Below, piece after piece: positions 11,070 through 23,004 of a stretch of DNA of 64,000 bases (within the stretch, counting starts at the first letter, position 1; each line of letters opens with the position of its first letter). The DNA is from Hybos culiciformis (Eukaryota; Arthropoda; Insecta; Diptera; Hybotidae). The notes under the pieces were generated by a model. That model did no database searches and was not told where the DNA came from. It saw nothing but the letters and a program-made list of their open reading frames with translations. A program made the translations under genes and the position numbers. The stretch covers positions 146,107,308 to 146,171,307 of the forward strand of contig OZ023273.1 in the NCBI GenBank assembly GCA_964007475.1. The letters run 5' to 3'.

Positions 11070-13255
11070 TTATTAAAGTAGCTTCTAATCCAGTTAACCA
11101 TTTCAATAATTCCTCTATTGTGTCATCCAAATCTCTAAGTGATTGTAATTGATCTTTAAGTTTTCTCTCCCTACCCAGAGCCCATTGAGATACTTCGTCC
11201 CAACGTGACTGAATTATTGTCATCCAATTTTTAATAATTGGTATTGCATCAGGATGTGCTTTATCTAAAATGTTTTGTGCTAATTGTAGTGTGCTATCTT
11301 TATCACGTTCCTTTTCTCTCAATTCGCGCATAAATTTGTTATGAATTTCAAGTAATTCGCGAGCAGAATTTTCATCCTCCGGCATTGCCTGTGCATAACG
11401 CAATTTTTGTTCAGCCTCAGACAACCATTCTAATAACATGTGAACAGATTTATGTAATTTTTCGGCTTCTTTCAAAGCATCTTGGAGACGGTAACCTCGT
11501 TTTGAGCTTAATTCTTCAACATCATCCCACAATGACTGCAATTCATTTAAGTGTTTAGCAATGTCACGATTATCCCCAGATCGCTCTAATTCACGACCAG
11601 TTTTCATTACTTGCTGCATTTGTGCTTTGCGTTTTTGTAAATCTTGCTCCAAATGCTTATGATGCTCAACTAAAGTTGTTACTGTCTCCAAATCGCCATG
11701 AACAGGTCCTTGTTCTGATAATCGACCTTTCTGTTTTTTCAACCAATCTAAAAGTGCTTGAAGAGCATCAGAAAACTGTCCTGAAAGCAGCAAAGCTTCT
11801 TCTAATTTTCTTTGACGTTCAACACTCTTGGAACAGACACGAGTCCAAGTTTCCTTCAGTTCAACAACCATTTTATGCAAAACGGCTTCATCAGGTTTAG
11901 GAGCTCGATCTATTAAATTCTTGCCATTTCTCATTGTTTGATCATATTGAGCTTGTTTAGAGGATAGATTGCGTTGAGTTTCTTTAAGTTTATCCAAGAA
12001 CTTTTTAATTTTTGTAGCCTCATTGCTATTTGCGGCTTCTTCAGTGATTTGGTCTAACGTTATTTCGGTTTCTTGAAGCCATTGAATTAGAATAGACCAA
12101 GAGTCATGGAATTCTCTAGCTTCCTTATAGCCATGGTCCAAGGCACGTGTTCTTTCAGCAGCTTTTGCAACAACCCGCTCCCAACGATGTTGCACTGAAA
12201 CAAGGAGATTTTTAATTAAGATAACATCTTGCTTTTGACTAAAGTATTTAAGATGAGTTCCTTTCTTATCAAGTAAAAGCATTGCTTCACGATGAGTGCT
12301 AACATCTTTTTGTAAAATTTTATGTTCTTCAATTTGCATTTGAATTGTTTCTAAAACTCTCGAAACAGGAGCTGCACCGGCTAGTTGTTTCTCGGCAGCG
12401 GTTAACCATTCTACGAAAGCCTGAAGTGTGTCATGAAATTCGGTAGCTTCTTTCAAAGCAATTTCTAGTTTAATTTTCTTATCAGAAGCTCTAGATAAAA
12501 CTGCATCCCATCTCTGTTTTAATGTACGCAATATGTGCTGCAAGTTACTAGAACTTACTTTCATTTGATTTTGTCTTCGAACATATTCTTGTCCTTGAGA
12601 TTGTAGCGTCTCTACCCTTGCTCTATTTTCCTCTAATTCATTGTAAACCTCCATAAACCGTTCTAACTGTTCTGTTGCTGTTTCAGGTAGACCACCAACA
12701 GGTTTGCTAGCACCAATGACAGCATCTACATCTCCTAACCACCCAAGAATGTCTTGTACTTCAGAAATAAAACCTTGAGCTTCGCGAAGAGCTTCTTCTA
12801 ATTCATGTTGGCGATCTGAGCTTTTTTGCAATAAATGCTTCCACTCGTCATTTAATTTCCTCAATTTATCTTGAGTGGCCGAAGCTTCTTGCGAGCCCCT
12901 TTCTGATTCAATTAATTGGCGTCCCGCATCATTTAAAGTGTCAACAGATGATTGATGAGCTTGTATATCATTAGCTAAAACCTTTAATTTTGCAAGTTCA
13001 ACTTCCAACAACTGTGGATCACCAGGAATCGGTTTTAATTGATCTAAAGTATTGTCAGTACGACTAATCCATACGAGTAGTTCATTAAGCGCATGCTGGA
13101 ATTGACCCAAATGAAGTAATGCATGCTCAAGTTGCTTTTGACGTTCAACCATACCATATAATAATGATTCCCAGCGACGATTAACAGCATGTAAAGGCTC
13201 ACGAATTGAAGCTGCTTGTTCAGAAGAAGTTCTTTCAGTTAACTCAACCGCTTGT
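11070..13255 (-). CDS. shot: shot exon 17: C-terminal spectrin repeats of the rod
   Basis: 2,186 nt, phase 2 to phase 1, acceptor GGTTTATAG and donor ATAA/GTATAA. Starts RQAVELTERTSSEQAAS; about six to seven repeats (VNRRWESLLYGMVERQK, LLVWISRTDNTLDQL, FVEWLTAAEKQLAG, LIQWLQETEITLDQI, LLDWLKKQKGRLSEQ, LLEWLSEAEQKLRYA), ending LLKWLTGLEATLI. Confidence 0.97.
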
Positions 13256-14974
13256 CTATAAACCAAATTTTAAATCGATTAGAAAAAAAATATGGTAAAC
13301 ATGAAAAAAGAAAACTAAATTTCAAACAGCGAAACTAAGCTGTTGATTCACACAAATGCATTTTAATTTTTAGTACGGATTTATGAAATAAAAACATAAA
13401 TTGCTCATGAAAATAAAAAAAAATATTAACATTCAGTAATCACTGTTAATGAATCAATCGATAGCATAAAGAAATTCATATCAAATGGGAACATCAAGAA
13501 ACTGGCTAATAAAGAACTAGCTTCTTTCAACTTACGGTACACATAGTTTTTACAGTGAATTTAATCTTTTGGATGAATTAAGAAAAACTTTATGAGACTA
13601 AAAAGCTACGTTAAAAATATTTTTTGTGAGAGCTTTAAACTTTTAAAATTAAATTAAAAATCGAAACATTGCAAAATTGTTTTTTTTTTTAATTATAAAC
13701 GCAATAAGCATTTAATTTTTAAAACACTTAAAACCAAAACTTTGAGATCTATAGTACGTTAAATAATAATTAGTAAAAGAACACATAAAAGGCTTTGTGA
13801 AGACTTCACATAATGAAATGAATTGGTAATACCCGATGTAATACCAAATTTTTTAAAATTTTAGTTGAACATTTTTTCAATCTAGTTTTTCTTTTCAATG
13901 AAATTTCTAAACTTAAAAATATTCCAAATGAAATCAACATTTAATGAAAACTTAAAGAATTCGGAATCCAAATCATGGAACCTTCCAAAGGTTAACGATT
14001 CAATGTTTTTGTTTAAATATTTCAAAACTAAATGACAATGCTAGATGACTTAGAAGTAACTTGATTTAGTCCAATTCTTTTAATGGAAAAAAAGGCCCAT
14101 AATTAAAATAAAAAAATTCATTAAAACCATCTTAAATCATTTTCAAGGTAAAATTAAAGCACAACAAAAACACCAAAACTACAATAACATTTTATGACAT
14201 TACGTAACATTAACAAAAAAAAAAAATCTGAACTTAGTTATCATATCATTTAGATTATTATTTTCTTTTTAACAAGAAGCTTTAGACATTTTCTTTTTAA
14301 CAATCAAACTAAGCAAAGATTTTTGGATTAGGGAAATAATATAATTAAAACATCTACAAAATAAAGCGAAAATTGTTATAATTTCTGATGAAATTCTTGC
14401 CTGTCTAACGATCTGATTTATAGTGTACATAATATTAATAAATATAAAAAAAACATTATTTTTTCATAATTTATTTGGCATTGTCCAATTTTTTGTACAA
14501 TATCAATTCGATAAAAAAATAGAATAAAATAAAAAAGAAATTAGTAAATGAATAATAAATAAATATATATTATTATTAAGGTCTATTCACATACGTCAGT
14601 CACGTCACGTTTTATTTTAGTTGCGAACGAATTTTAAATTGACGATTCGACGACGTGACGTGACTAAAGTGTGTGGATAAACATTCAAGTTAATTAGCTT
14701 CACAATTGATCTTTTGACAAAAAAAAACGAAAAACGAAAAACTAAAAAAATTACTCTTAATATCTACATGCTCGATTTCTGTATCTAAGGGCAGCTTCAA
14801 TACAAATCTGTTATAAAATTGCTACATTCCAATAATTTTATTGCAACAAACTTCACGATTTGAAAAAATTTTAACTAAATTTGCTTTTCTTTTTAACTAT
14901 TTTATATCTTCGTTTTCTTTTTTTTTTAAGTTATCAAAATTTCAATTGTGCTCAATATTGTATTTTAATTTTAC
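13256..14974 (-). other. shot intron within the rod (1.7 kb)
   Basis: A/T-rich intron that is much longer than its neighbours in the rod. It holds the short inverted-repeat element at 14580-14682. No coding segment seen. Confidence 0.85.
14580..14682. mobile_element. Short inverted-repeat element (MITE-like, about 100 bp)
   Basis: Begins GGTCTATTCACATACGTCAG and continues TCACGTCACG; ends CGTGACGTGACTAAAGTGTG then TGGATAAAC. The two ends are imperfect inverted repeats (TCACGTCACG pairing with CGTGACGTGA), with a further small inverted motif near the middle (CGAATT and GATTCG). It is much richer in CG dinucleotides than its surroundings. No clear target-site duplication was found, and it has no coding capacity. 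Confidence 0.6.
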
Positions 14975-15791
14975 CTATTTAAAGCTTCTATTTCTACCAT
15001 ATGTGGATCTACATCATCTTTGAAATGTTTTAGTTCTTTAATTTGACGTTTGACGGCATCTATATCGGAACCAACTGGACCCAAATGTGCAAAACGATCT
15101 TCAGCTCGGCTTAAGAATTTTAATAGATTTTGTAGTGTTTCATGGAATTCCATTGCTTTCTCCATCGCATCTATTAAGTTTTCTTCACGTTTAGCGTACA
15201 AAGCAGTTATATTGTCCCAAGCGTGATCCAAATCTTCAATATTTTTCTTGACTTCTGGTTTGTCTGGTTCTCCACACAGTAACATCAAATTGTTTCCTTT
15301 TCGTCGCACTTCTTCAACTTCGGGCTTTGTTTGGTCAATCTCGTGTCGAATTTCCTGTAAAGTTACTTGTTGTTTTTGTATATCTTGTGGTTGTGCTGCT
15401 GGTGGTTCTTGTGATGTTAATGTTTCCTCCAGCTCCTTCAAAGTGGCCATTACTTCATGCAATTGTTTCCAGAATTTCTCTGCTATGGCAAGTGTATCAT
15501 CTAAAGACTTTCCACGTTTTTGAGTTGCTTTTTTTACGTCATCCCAAAGAGAATTGAGTTTATCCAGTTTCTTTTTGATATCTTTGACGGCGGGATCCGA
15601 TTTATTAGGAGCCTTAGCAATAACATCATTAGCTGCTCGAGTAACAGCTTGGAAAGCTTCACTACGTTTATTTAAATCGTCACATATGTGGTGGTTGTCG
15701 TCAATTTGCTCAACTATTTTTTGTGGGATTGCAGAAATCGGATCTAAATGGTCTACTTGGTCACATGTATGAGCTAAGGCTCTTAACATAC
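14975..15791 (-). CDS. shot: shot exon 16: spectrin repeats
   Basis: 817 nt, phase 1 to phase 2, acceptor TTTAAAAG (weak pyrimidine tract) and donor AATAG/GTAAAA. Reads GMLRALAHTCDQVDHLDPIS and contains about two and a half repeats (LNSLWDDVKKATQKRGKS, LDHAWDNITALYAKREENL) ending MVEIEALN. Only 61 bp separate it from exon 15. Confidence 0.96.
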
Positions 15792-15852
15792 CTTTTAAAA
15801 TAAAGAAAATGTGTATTAAATAGGAAATACTTAGACTTAAATAAAAAATTAC

Positions 15853-18800
15853 CTTCTAATTTGTCTGAGAATTGACTTGACTCCTGCAGAGCCTGTTCCA
15901 ATGCTTGTTGGCGTTCTCTTAGTTCTGTACGAAGAGCTGCATATCTCGAGTTATCCGAATCAAGAATTTCTTGAATCTTAGACACATCTTCATCAGCCAC
16001 CAAAGATGATAGAGCTTCTCCGGTTTTATTTAGCTTATCAAGTAATGGCTTATGCTCTGCAATTGATTGCAAAAGTCTTTCATTTTTATCTTGTTGAGAA
16101 GTTATTTGATCTGCTCGTAAAGCTGGCATCGCCAACATCGATATTTGATGTTCCATATCATCCAACCAAGAAGCTAAGCCTGTGTGAGAATCAGCAAAGT
16201 GCTCTGAAAGGGGTAAAGCTTGTTCTAAAATTCCCAATCGTTCACTACAAAGTTGGACAACTGTGTCAACAACCTCTTTCAAATCTTCCAATTTTTCGCG
16301 CAATGCTGTTGTATTTTCATTCTGAGGAGATTCTCTTATAACTTTTTTTGCCGATGCAGTTACATCGCGAACCCTTCCCTTTTGACTAGAAATATCATCG
16401 TTTATAGAACGATGTTCTTGTAACTGAGCTCTAACAAGCTTAGGATCCATTGCAGGTGGATCAGCATCTCTTAAACTGGCGTCCATATCACGGAACCACT
16501 CAAGCAATTCATCAATGTCATGGGTGACCTCTTTTGCTCTTTGATTACTCAAATGTAATCTCTCGGCCTTACGTTGAATTTGTTCAACTATAGCATCGAA
16601 TCGACGATTATCACGTTGCACCAAACTTTCAATGGTTGACGCTCCCTCACCAGGTGATATTTGACAAAGCTGAGGACCAATCAAATTAACAGTTTCTAAA
16701 ACCGGTCTCATATCTGCTAATTCGGATTCCAAACGTAAGATATCATGTTGTTTAGGCTCACCAGTAGCTAAAGCACTTTCTGCACCTTGCATCCATTCAA
16801 TTAGTCGATTGTGGGCTTCATGGAATTGCTGAACTAATGGTAAGGCATCTTGAGCATGTTTCAACAAATCTCCACCTTTTGTGGTTAGCTCACCGTAACG
16901 ACGTTGTAAAGAATCTAGCTTGTCCTTTAGCTGAATTGCTTCATCAGCTGATATATGTTTCATTAACTCCGATCCGGCTTCTACCGTAGACTCCACATTT
17001 GGTGCATGATTCGCAATATTCTCGTTCAATTCTACTAAATTATCCATTTGTTCTAGAATTTTTTCAGTGTGCACCGGAACCACTTTGTATCGTTGCAATT
17101 CCTTTTCCATGCTGTCCATCCAAGCAACTAATTCTTGATAAGTTAGAACTAAATGTCTTAAACCTTGTCGAGACTCGGCCAGCAAATGGCCAATATTTTC
17201 ACTTGATTCAACTAAAGTTGTGTACCGGTCTGTTGTAGTTTGTACTTTTTCACCTAATGTGGCACATTCATCATCTCCAACAAGCTGCATTAATTGACCG
17301 GCGATATCAGCCAATTCACTGAAATCTGGTTTCTTTGATAAGATTTCATCATGTAATTTATCATGCTCCCGAATACGTTGCTGAATTTTCTCTTCATCAG
17401 TTGGGATAAGTTCCATATTTTTAACTAAACGTTCAGAATTATCTAACCATCTCAGCAATGGTAAAAGTTTATCTTGAAACAGTTTAGCGACATCCATAGC
17501 TCGCTCCAAATCCTTTTCTCGCTGGCGAGCACCATCTGTGAGAGCATCAAAGCGTCCTATAAGTTCTTTCAATTGTCGTTCAATTTGAGCTTTTTCGCTT
17601 GGGTCACAATTTGCTGCTACTTCTTGTCCTAAATTGAAAAGAGAGGACATGGAATTTTGTCGATCTAGAAGCATTTTCTTTAAGAATTTTTGTTCTTGAA
17701 GCTGAGCTTTCACAACTTTATAATCTGAACTTGGCGGCTTTTGATTAGCAACCATGTCTTCAGTATCTGAAAGCCATTTAGACAAACCATCTAGTGCTTC
17801 TTGGAATTTTCCAGACTGTAGCAATGCAACATCTAAGCGTCGATCACGTTCATTCAATTTTTCTTTTAGTTCATTCCACCTATCATTCATCTTTTCAAGA
17901 TCTTTTTCAATTATGGCAGTTGAAACACCATTTTGAGCTGATCGTACTAAATCTCGTCCAGAGAGGTTAACATCGCTTACATGTTTTCCCAATGGTTCTA
18001 CTTTTCTATCACGGAAACGACGGAAATCGTCTTGTTGATTTCGTATTTGTTCAAGTTCTGAACTAACTGGTTTCATTCGTTTGATCTCGTCCCCTACATC
18101 TTTCAACTCAGTTATAACTAAATTATAATGATCATAAAATTGTTGAAGATCTTTAAGAACTTTCTGTAAATTCTCTTCTTGATCTCTGGCTTTTGTGTCG
18201 AGTTTGCCTAATGTTTTCTTCAAAGCTGCAATTTGTTCTCTTGTTTGAGCTGTATCTGGCGAAAACCCTGAATCAACTAATGTTTCACCCGCATGCTCAA
18301 CATCTTGTAATTTTGCTCCCATTAAATCAATTTTATCCAAAACAATATTCACTTCTTTTATTTGAGATTGCACTACTTTGATTTCACGACCTGGGGGTGT
18401 TAGATTATCAACCAAAGCTTCAAGATCTGCTAGATCTAGACCTAGGTTCTTAACTTGTTCATTGAATTGTTGTACAGCTGTCGCTGCGGACTGAAGTTCA
18501 CCACAACGATCGTCTAATCTATCTTGCAGATCTGATATTCGGTCACCTATTGCGTCTACTTCAACAACCAAATGATCTGCATCACCTCCAGCAGATCGTG
18601 TTTCAGAAGCAATTTCAACTGCTAAAGATTTCAAGTTTTGCCAAGGTTTTTTCAAAGCATTCACATCTTCTCGAATCGCTTTAACTCGATCTAAAAGCTT
18701 AGGATCCTTACCAGCACCCCCTAAAGCATCATGAGCAGCTAAACGATCTTCACATCGACCTACTGCGTGATGCAAATTTCGTAACTCATCGTTGAAATCA

Positions 18801-19413
18801 CCTAATCGACGAGAACAAGTTTCTAGTTCTTGTGCTCGATGCAATAGATCATTATTTAGACGGTCCCATCTTTCCTTCATATCTTGCAATTCTGCTTTTA
18901 CAGGATCTTTATCAACATCACATGCTTGCAGGAATGTCTCTCCCAAACTTCGATTGTTTTCATATTCGCCTGATTTTTTCCAAACGTCACTTCTGAAATT
19001 CTGTAATTCACGTAATCTCTGATCTAACTGCTGCTTTTTCAATACTCCTGGCCGTAATTCTGCAACCTTCTCTTCCGCTGACCTCAACCAGCCCAAGAAA
19101 ACTTCCGAAGTATTGCTGTATTTCTTACAATGTTCTAAACAAGTTTGCAAACGTGTGTGACGCTCTACCGCATCACGGCGTAGTTTATCCCATTGCGATT
19201 GAATACGTTCTAAATCTCTTTGAATAGTTCGATCAGCACCTGGCTTAGTCATCAAATCTTTACCTTTATTTATTAACATAATAATTTCGTGCTCACGTGC
19301 CATGACTTCTCTGTAGATTGGTTCATGAGTATCAATTTGATGTTGCAACGTTGGTCTATGTGCAGAAACTAATAATCTTTCACTAAGATTATTTAGTTCA
19401 CCAGCTAGCCAGC
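15853..19413 (-). CDS. shot: shot exon 15: long block of spectrin repeats
   Basis: 3,561 nt without an intron, phase 1 on both sides, acceptor TATTTCCAG and donor GAAG/GTAATT. It opens GWLAGELNNLSERLLVSAHR and carries about ten or eleven spectrin repeats of the main rod (for example ERWDRLNNDLLHRAQE, LSKWLSDTEDMVAN, LLRWLDNSERLVK, ELVAWMDSMEKEL, LLEWFRDMDASLRD, LASWLDDMEHQI). The rod is thought to act as a flexible spacer between the actin- and microtubule-binding ends. Symmetric phase would permit skipping as a block. Confidence 0.97.
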
Positions 19414-19476
19414 CTGGAAATAAAAAAATATATATTATTAATTACTTAAATTTTATTTTTAATCCAAATTAAATAC

Positions 19477-20476
19477 CTAGAGTTTTAGAACAACTTTCAG
19501 CGAATTGTCTGCCATCTCGTAATGTAGATTCAGTTTCAGCTTTTCTTGCATCCAGCTTCTTTTGCAATGCCAAGTATTGTTTCTCCAAAGCTGCGACACG
19601 AGCATTTACATCGGCTCTAGAAGCCGGGTCTCCTAAAACTTTACATAACGCTGCAGCAGCTTGTTCAACATCAGCCAAAAGAGGCCGTTGCCCTTCAAGT
19701 TGACGCTCCAAATTTTCTATTTTCCTCAAATTTTCTTGATGATCACGGTCAATTGGAAGAGTATCAAGACTGTCACTGATGTTTTGAAGTGCATCTCGTA
19801 AACGATTAACAGCTGAGTCAAATTCTTTGCTACTATCAGCAGCACCTCCTAAACTATTTGCACGCTCATCTAGTCTTCCAACTAAATCATCCCATTTCTT
19901 TTGAATTTCTTTTAATTTTTTCGAAATCTGTTGACCTTCTGGTGAAGACTCTTTCAAATGATCCAAAATTATGTGACCCACATCTACCAAATGGTTTAAT
20001 TGAGGTTGTTGAGTTCGGAACTCCTCTCGAAGAACTTGCACTTGCTGTACTTGACTTTGCACCATCCTCGGATCAGAAGAAATGGGTCCAAGAACTGTTA
20101 ACATACGTTCTTTACTACTGAGCCAGTTATTTAAATTATCATGAGAGTCCAAGAAATCTCGAAGCTGTTCAGAGAAATTAATTCGATCTTTACATAAATC
20201 ATTTAATGATTTCCAACGTTCACAAACAACATCAAGCTCATTACGTAACCTTTCAGCACCGAGGACATCAGGTTTACGGCGCAATAAATCTTTAACTTGT
20301 GCTTTAGTTGAGTCCAAAAGACTCTGTTTTTCGTACATATCCTCAAGAATTTTACGAATTGCTTTAGTGCACCGATCTGCTTCATCTTTGTTAGAAATTA
20401 CCTCTTTCGGGACTTGTCGTTGAGTTTTGTCCAAAAACACTAATAATGATTTCAAATTATCTTGATGTTTCTTCAC
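19477..20476 (-). CDS. shot: shot exon 14: spectrin repeats
   Basis: 1000 nt, phase 0 to phase 1, acceptor TTTTTTTAG and donor CTAG/GTATTT. Starts VKKHQDNLKSLLVFLDKTQR. About three spectrin repeats, with marks CERWKSLNDLCKDR, LNNWLSSKERML and QKKWDDLVGRLDER. Introns on both sides are very short (74 and 63 bp). Confidence 0.97.
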
Positions 20477-20550
20477 CTAAAAAAAAAATAAATAAAAATT
20501 TTTAATTAATTATTACTCGAAAAAAAACCATTTGCTATGTTTTTACATAC

Positions 20551-22671
20551 CTCCTCTTTTAAACTGTCGAGTTCACTTTGACGATCGTTCAGTCTTACAC
20601 CGACCAGATTGTAACGATTATTAATCTCTCCCAGTTGTTGTTGAATCGGTGACATCTCAGATATTTGGAAACCATCTTGAGATGACCGACGGGATCCAAA
20701 TCCGGACGACCCTGGTGACATTGGTGACATAGTTGGAGACAAATGAGTGCCTCCTTTAGTTGGGCTGGGAGTCCTAGCATCTCCCGACGGACGTCTCAGA
20801 GGGCTAACTCTTTTCACGGGTGAATACGTTGAACGAGTTCTGCCTGGACTCTCCTGTCGAATCAAAGCATCATACTGAGCACCCAAATCATTTACTTTAT
20901 CAATATTAGGCCCATAGTCACGGTAATCTTTTACAATAGGTTTGAGCTCGTCAATTTGTTGACGAATTATATCAATATCAACGGCAACAGGGGCGAGGGA
21001 ATTGGTACGGGCTTCTATACTTGCCAACCATGACAGAACTTGATCTTTTAGATTTTCATAAGCATTTAAATGTTCAGCTTTTTGTTTTGACAGCCTTGCT
21101 TTTTCATCCAATGATGTATCAAGATTTTTCCATTGTGTTTCCAAAGCCTTGACACGATCACGAACTGGGCCAGTGTCTGTAACATCACGCATTCCAATTA
21201 AATCTTTACCTAAACTGACACATTCTTCATAATGTGGACGTAATCTATCCTTGTGTCTGGCTAATTCGGTCATTCTTTGCGCCAATTGATCTGCTGGTAG
21301 GGAAGAAATGTCTCGAGATTCTAAAATTTCTTGCAATTGACATAATTCTTGTTCTATAGTCTGACTGCTTTGAGTAAATTTGGTTAAATGTAAAAGAACA
21401 TCGTCAAGAAATTCTCCTCGTTTTATAGCTCTGTCCAATAATTTTTCAAACTTGACAGTTACATCATTCAATTTTCCCTCAATTTTTTTAGCGATCCTAG
21501 CATTTGAAGCATTAGTCATTAAATCATGGGCTGAGGTGCTAACACTGTCAATACTGGCTTGATGGGATTGTAAATCCGCTAACAATACTCGATGTTCACG
21601 AATTTGTTCTTGTAAGCGTTCTCTAATTAAGGATGCCGGCCTTACTTGCATTTTGAATTTATCTTCTGCCTGGTTAACCCAGTTTACTAAACCATCTAAA
21701 GCGTCCTGTACTCCTTGTGATTGGACTAAAGCTGTGTCAAGAAGCTTCATACGATCATTTAAAGACTCTAACAATTGATTATACTTGTCTTTAAGATCTT
21801 CCACTGGAACTTCCAAGGCTGAGACTTCAGATGGACTTAACTGTCCAGACAATGAACGTAGCAAATTGTCTAATGCCGATTGGGCATTATCAATAAGGCG
21901 GCCTTGCGTGAGAAACTCATTGTGCAATGACTTAGTTTCATTCATTTGTTCTTGAACACTTAGAGGATCAGCACCAATCGGATCTGATAATACTGATGTT
22001 ACGCGAGGTTGAATACCTCGTAACCATTCTCTGGCTTTATCTAGTGCATCTTGATATTCACGTTGACGACCTCCTAAACCTGACATACGATCTGTTAATT
22101 GATTAACACGATGAAGTAAATCTTTGTACTGAGCAGACACCAGCGAAACTTCTTGACGTATTGGGGATTCAGTATTAACAAGAGGTTCAATATGTGGCAA
22201 TCGCTCAGGTAATGTTGTTCTAAAATCGTTCAATACTGTTAGGAATTCCTTACTTTCATCCACAAATTTTTGAGCTGCCATTGTAATAAAACGTAAATCA
22301 GCTTGATGTGCAATAACATCACTTACAAAATCTCTAATAGAATCTGATTGTGAAGAAAGCCGATTTAGGTCTGATAGCGATCGCTCTTTATCTTCTAGAG
22401 TGCGACGTGCTGTTTGTAGCCAAGTTGAAAAAATATCCAATTCTGATCTCAATTTGCTTAATTCGTCTCGAGCAGATTCTAATCGCTTAAGTAAACGCGA
22501 TGTTCGATTATTAGATTGATCTACACGTGCTCTCAATTCTCGTCCGGCATTTTCTAAGCTGGTTACTTCAGGGGCAGACAAAACATCTCCTCCTGTCAAA
22601 ACAATTTGACGAATTTGTTCTAAGCATGATGCCACGGGTCGAGATTGACTTTCAATTTCATCCTTTACTTG
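20551..22671 (-). CDS. shot: shot exon 13: spectrin repeats with Ser/Pro-rich insertion
   Basis: 707 codons, phase 0 on both sides, acceptor CTATTTTAG and donor GAG/GTATGT. Starts QVKDEIESQSRPVASCLEQI. Encodes about six spectrin repeats of roughly 110 residues (Trp marks such as FSTWLQTARRTL, AREWLRGIQP, LVNWVNQAEDKF, VLSWLASIEART). Near the end a low-complexity stretch at 20645-20862 with many Ser-Pro and Thr-Pro pairs interrupts the repeat pattern before IQQQLGEINNRYN resumes it. Confidence 0.97.
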
Positions 22672-22857
22672 CTAAAATAGATAAATTTAAATTAAATAAA
22701 TATGTAAAAAACATCTTAAGAGATTTCAAAAATTCTACGTGGTTGATGCAAAAAATTATTGTTAAGGTTCTGACTACTTTAAAGTAGAATTTGGATAAGT
22801 TTTATTAACAATAACTTTGTTTTTATATTTTTCAATTTCTCAACACATTTTACCAAC

Positions 22858-23004
22858 CTTAAGCAAATTTATTTGGTTTCTGAGCTCATCAATTTTTTCT
22901 TTCGGTCCACCAATTCTTGCAATTTTTTGTTCAATGGTTGTTATCCATTTCAGTAAGGCACTTACATTTTCTTCGCAAAGGTTGAATTTTTCAAATACTG
23001 CTTG
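22858..23004 (-). CDS. shot: shot exon 12: first spectrin-rod exon
   Basis: 49 codons, phase 0 on both sides, acceptor ATTAACTAG. Reads QAVFEKFNLCEENVSALLKW then ITTIEQKIARIGGPKEKIDE, the start of the long rod. The donor is AAG/GTTGGT, weak; the GTAAAA four bases further on would cause a stop in the next exon, so the weak site is taken. A perfect GTAAGT also sits inside the exon (22961-22966). Confidence 0.88.
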
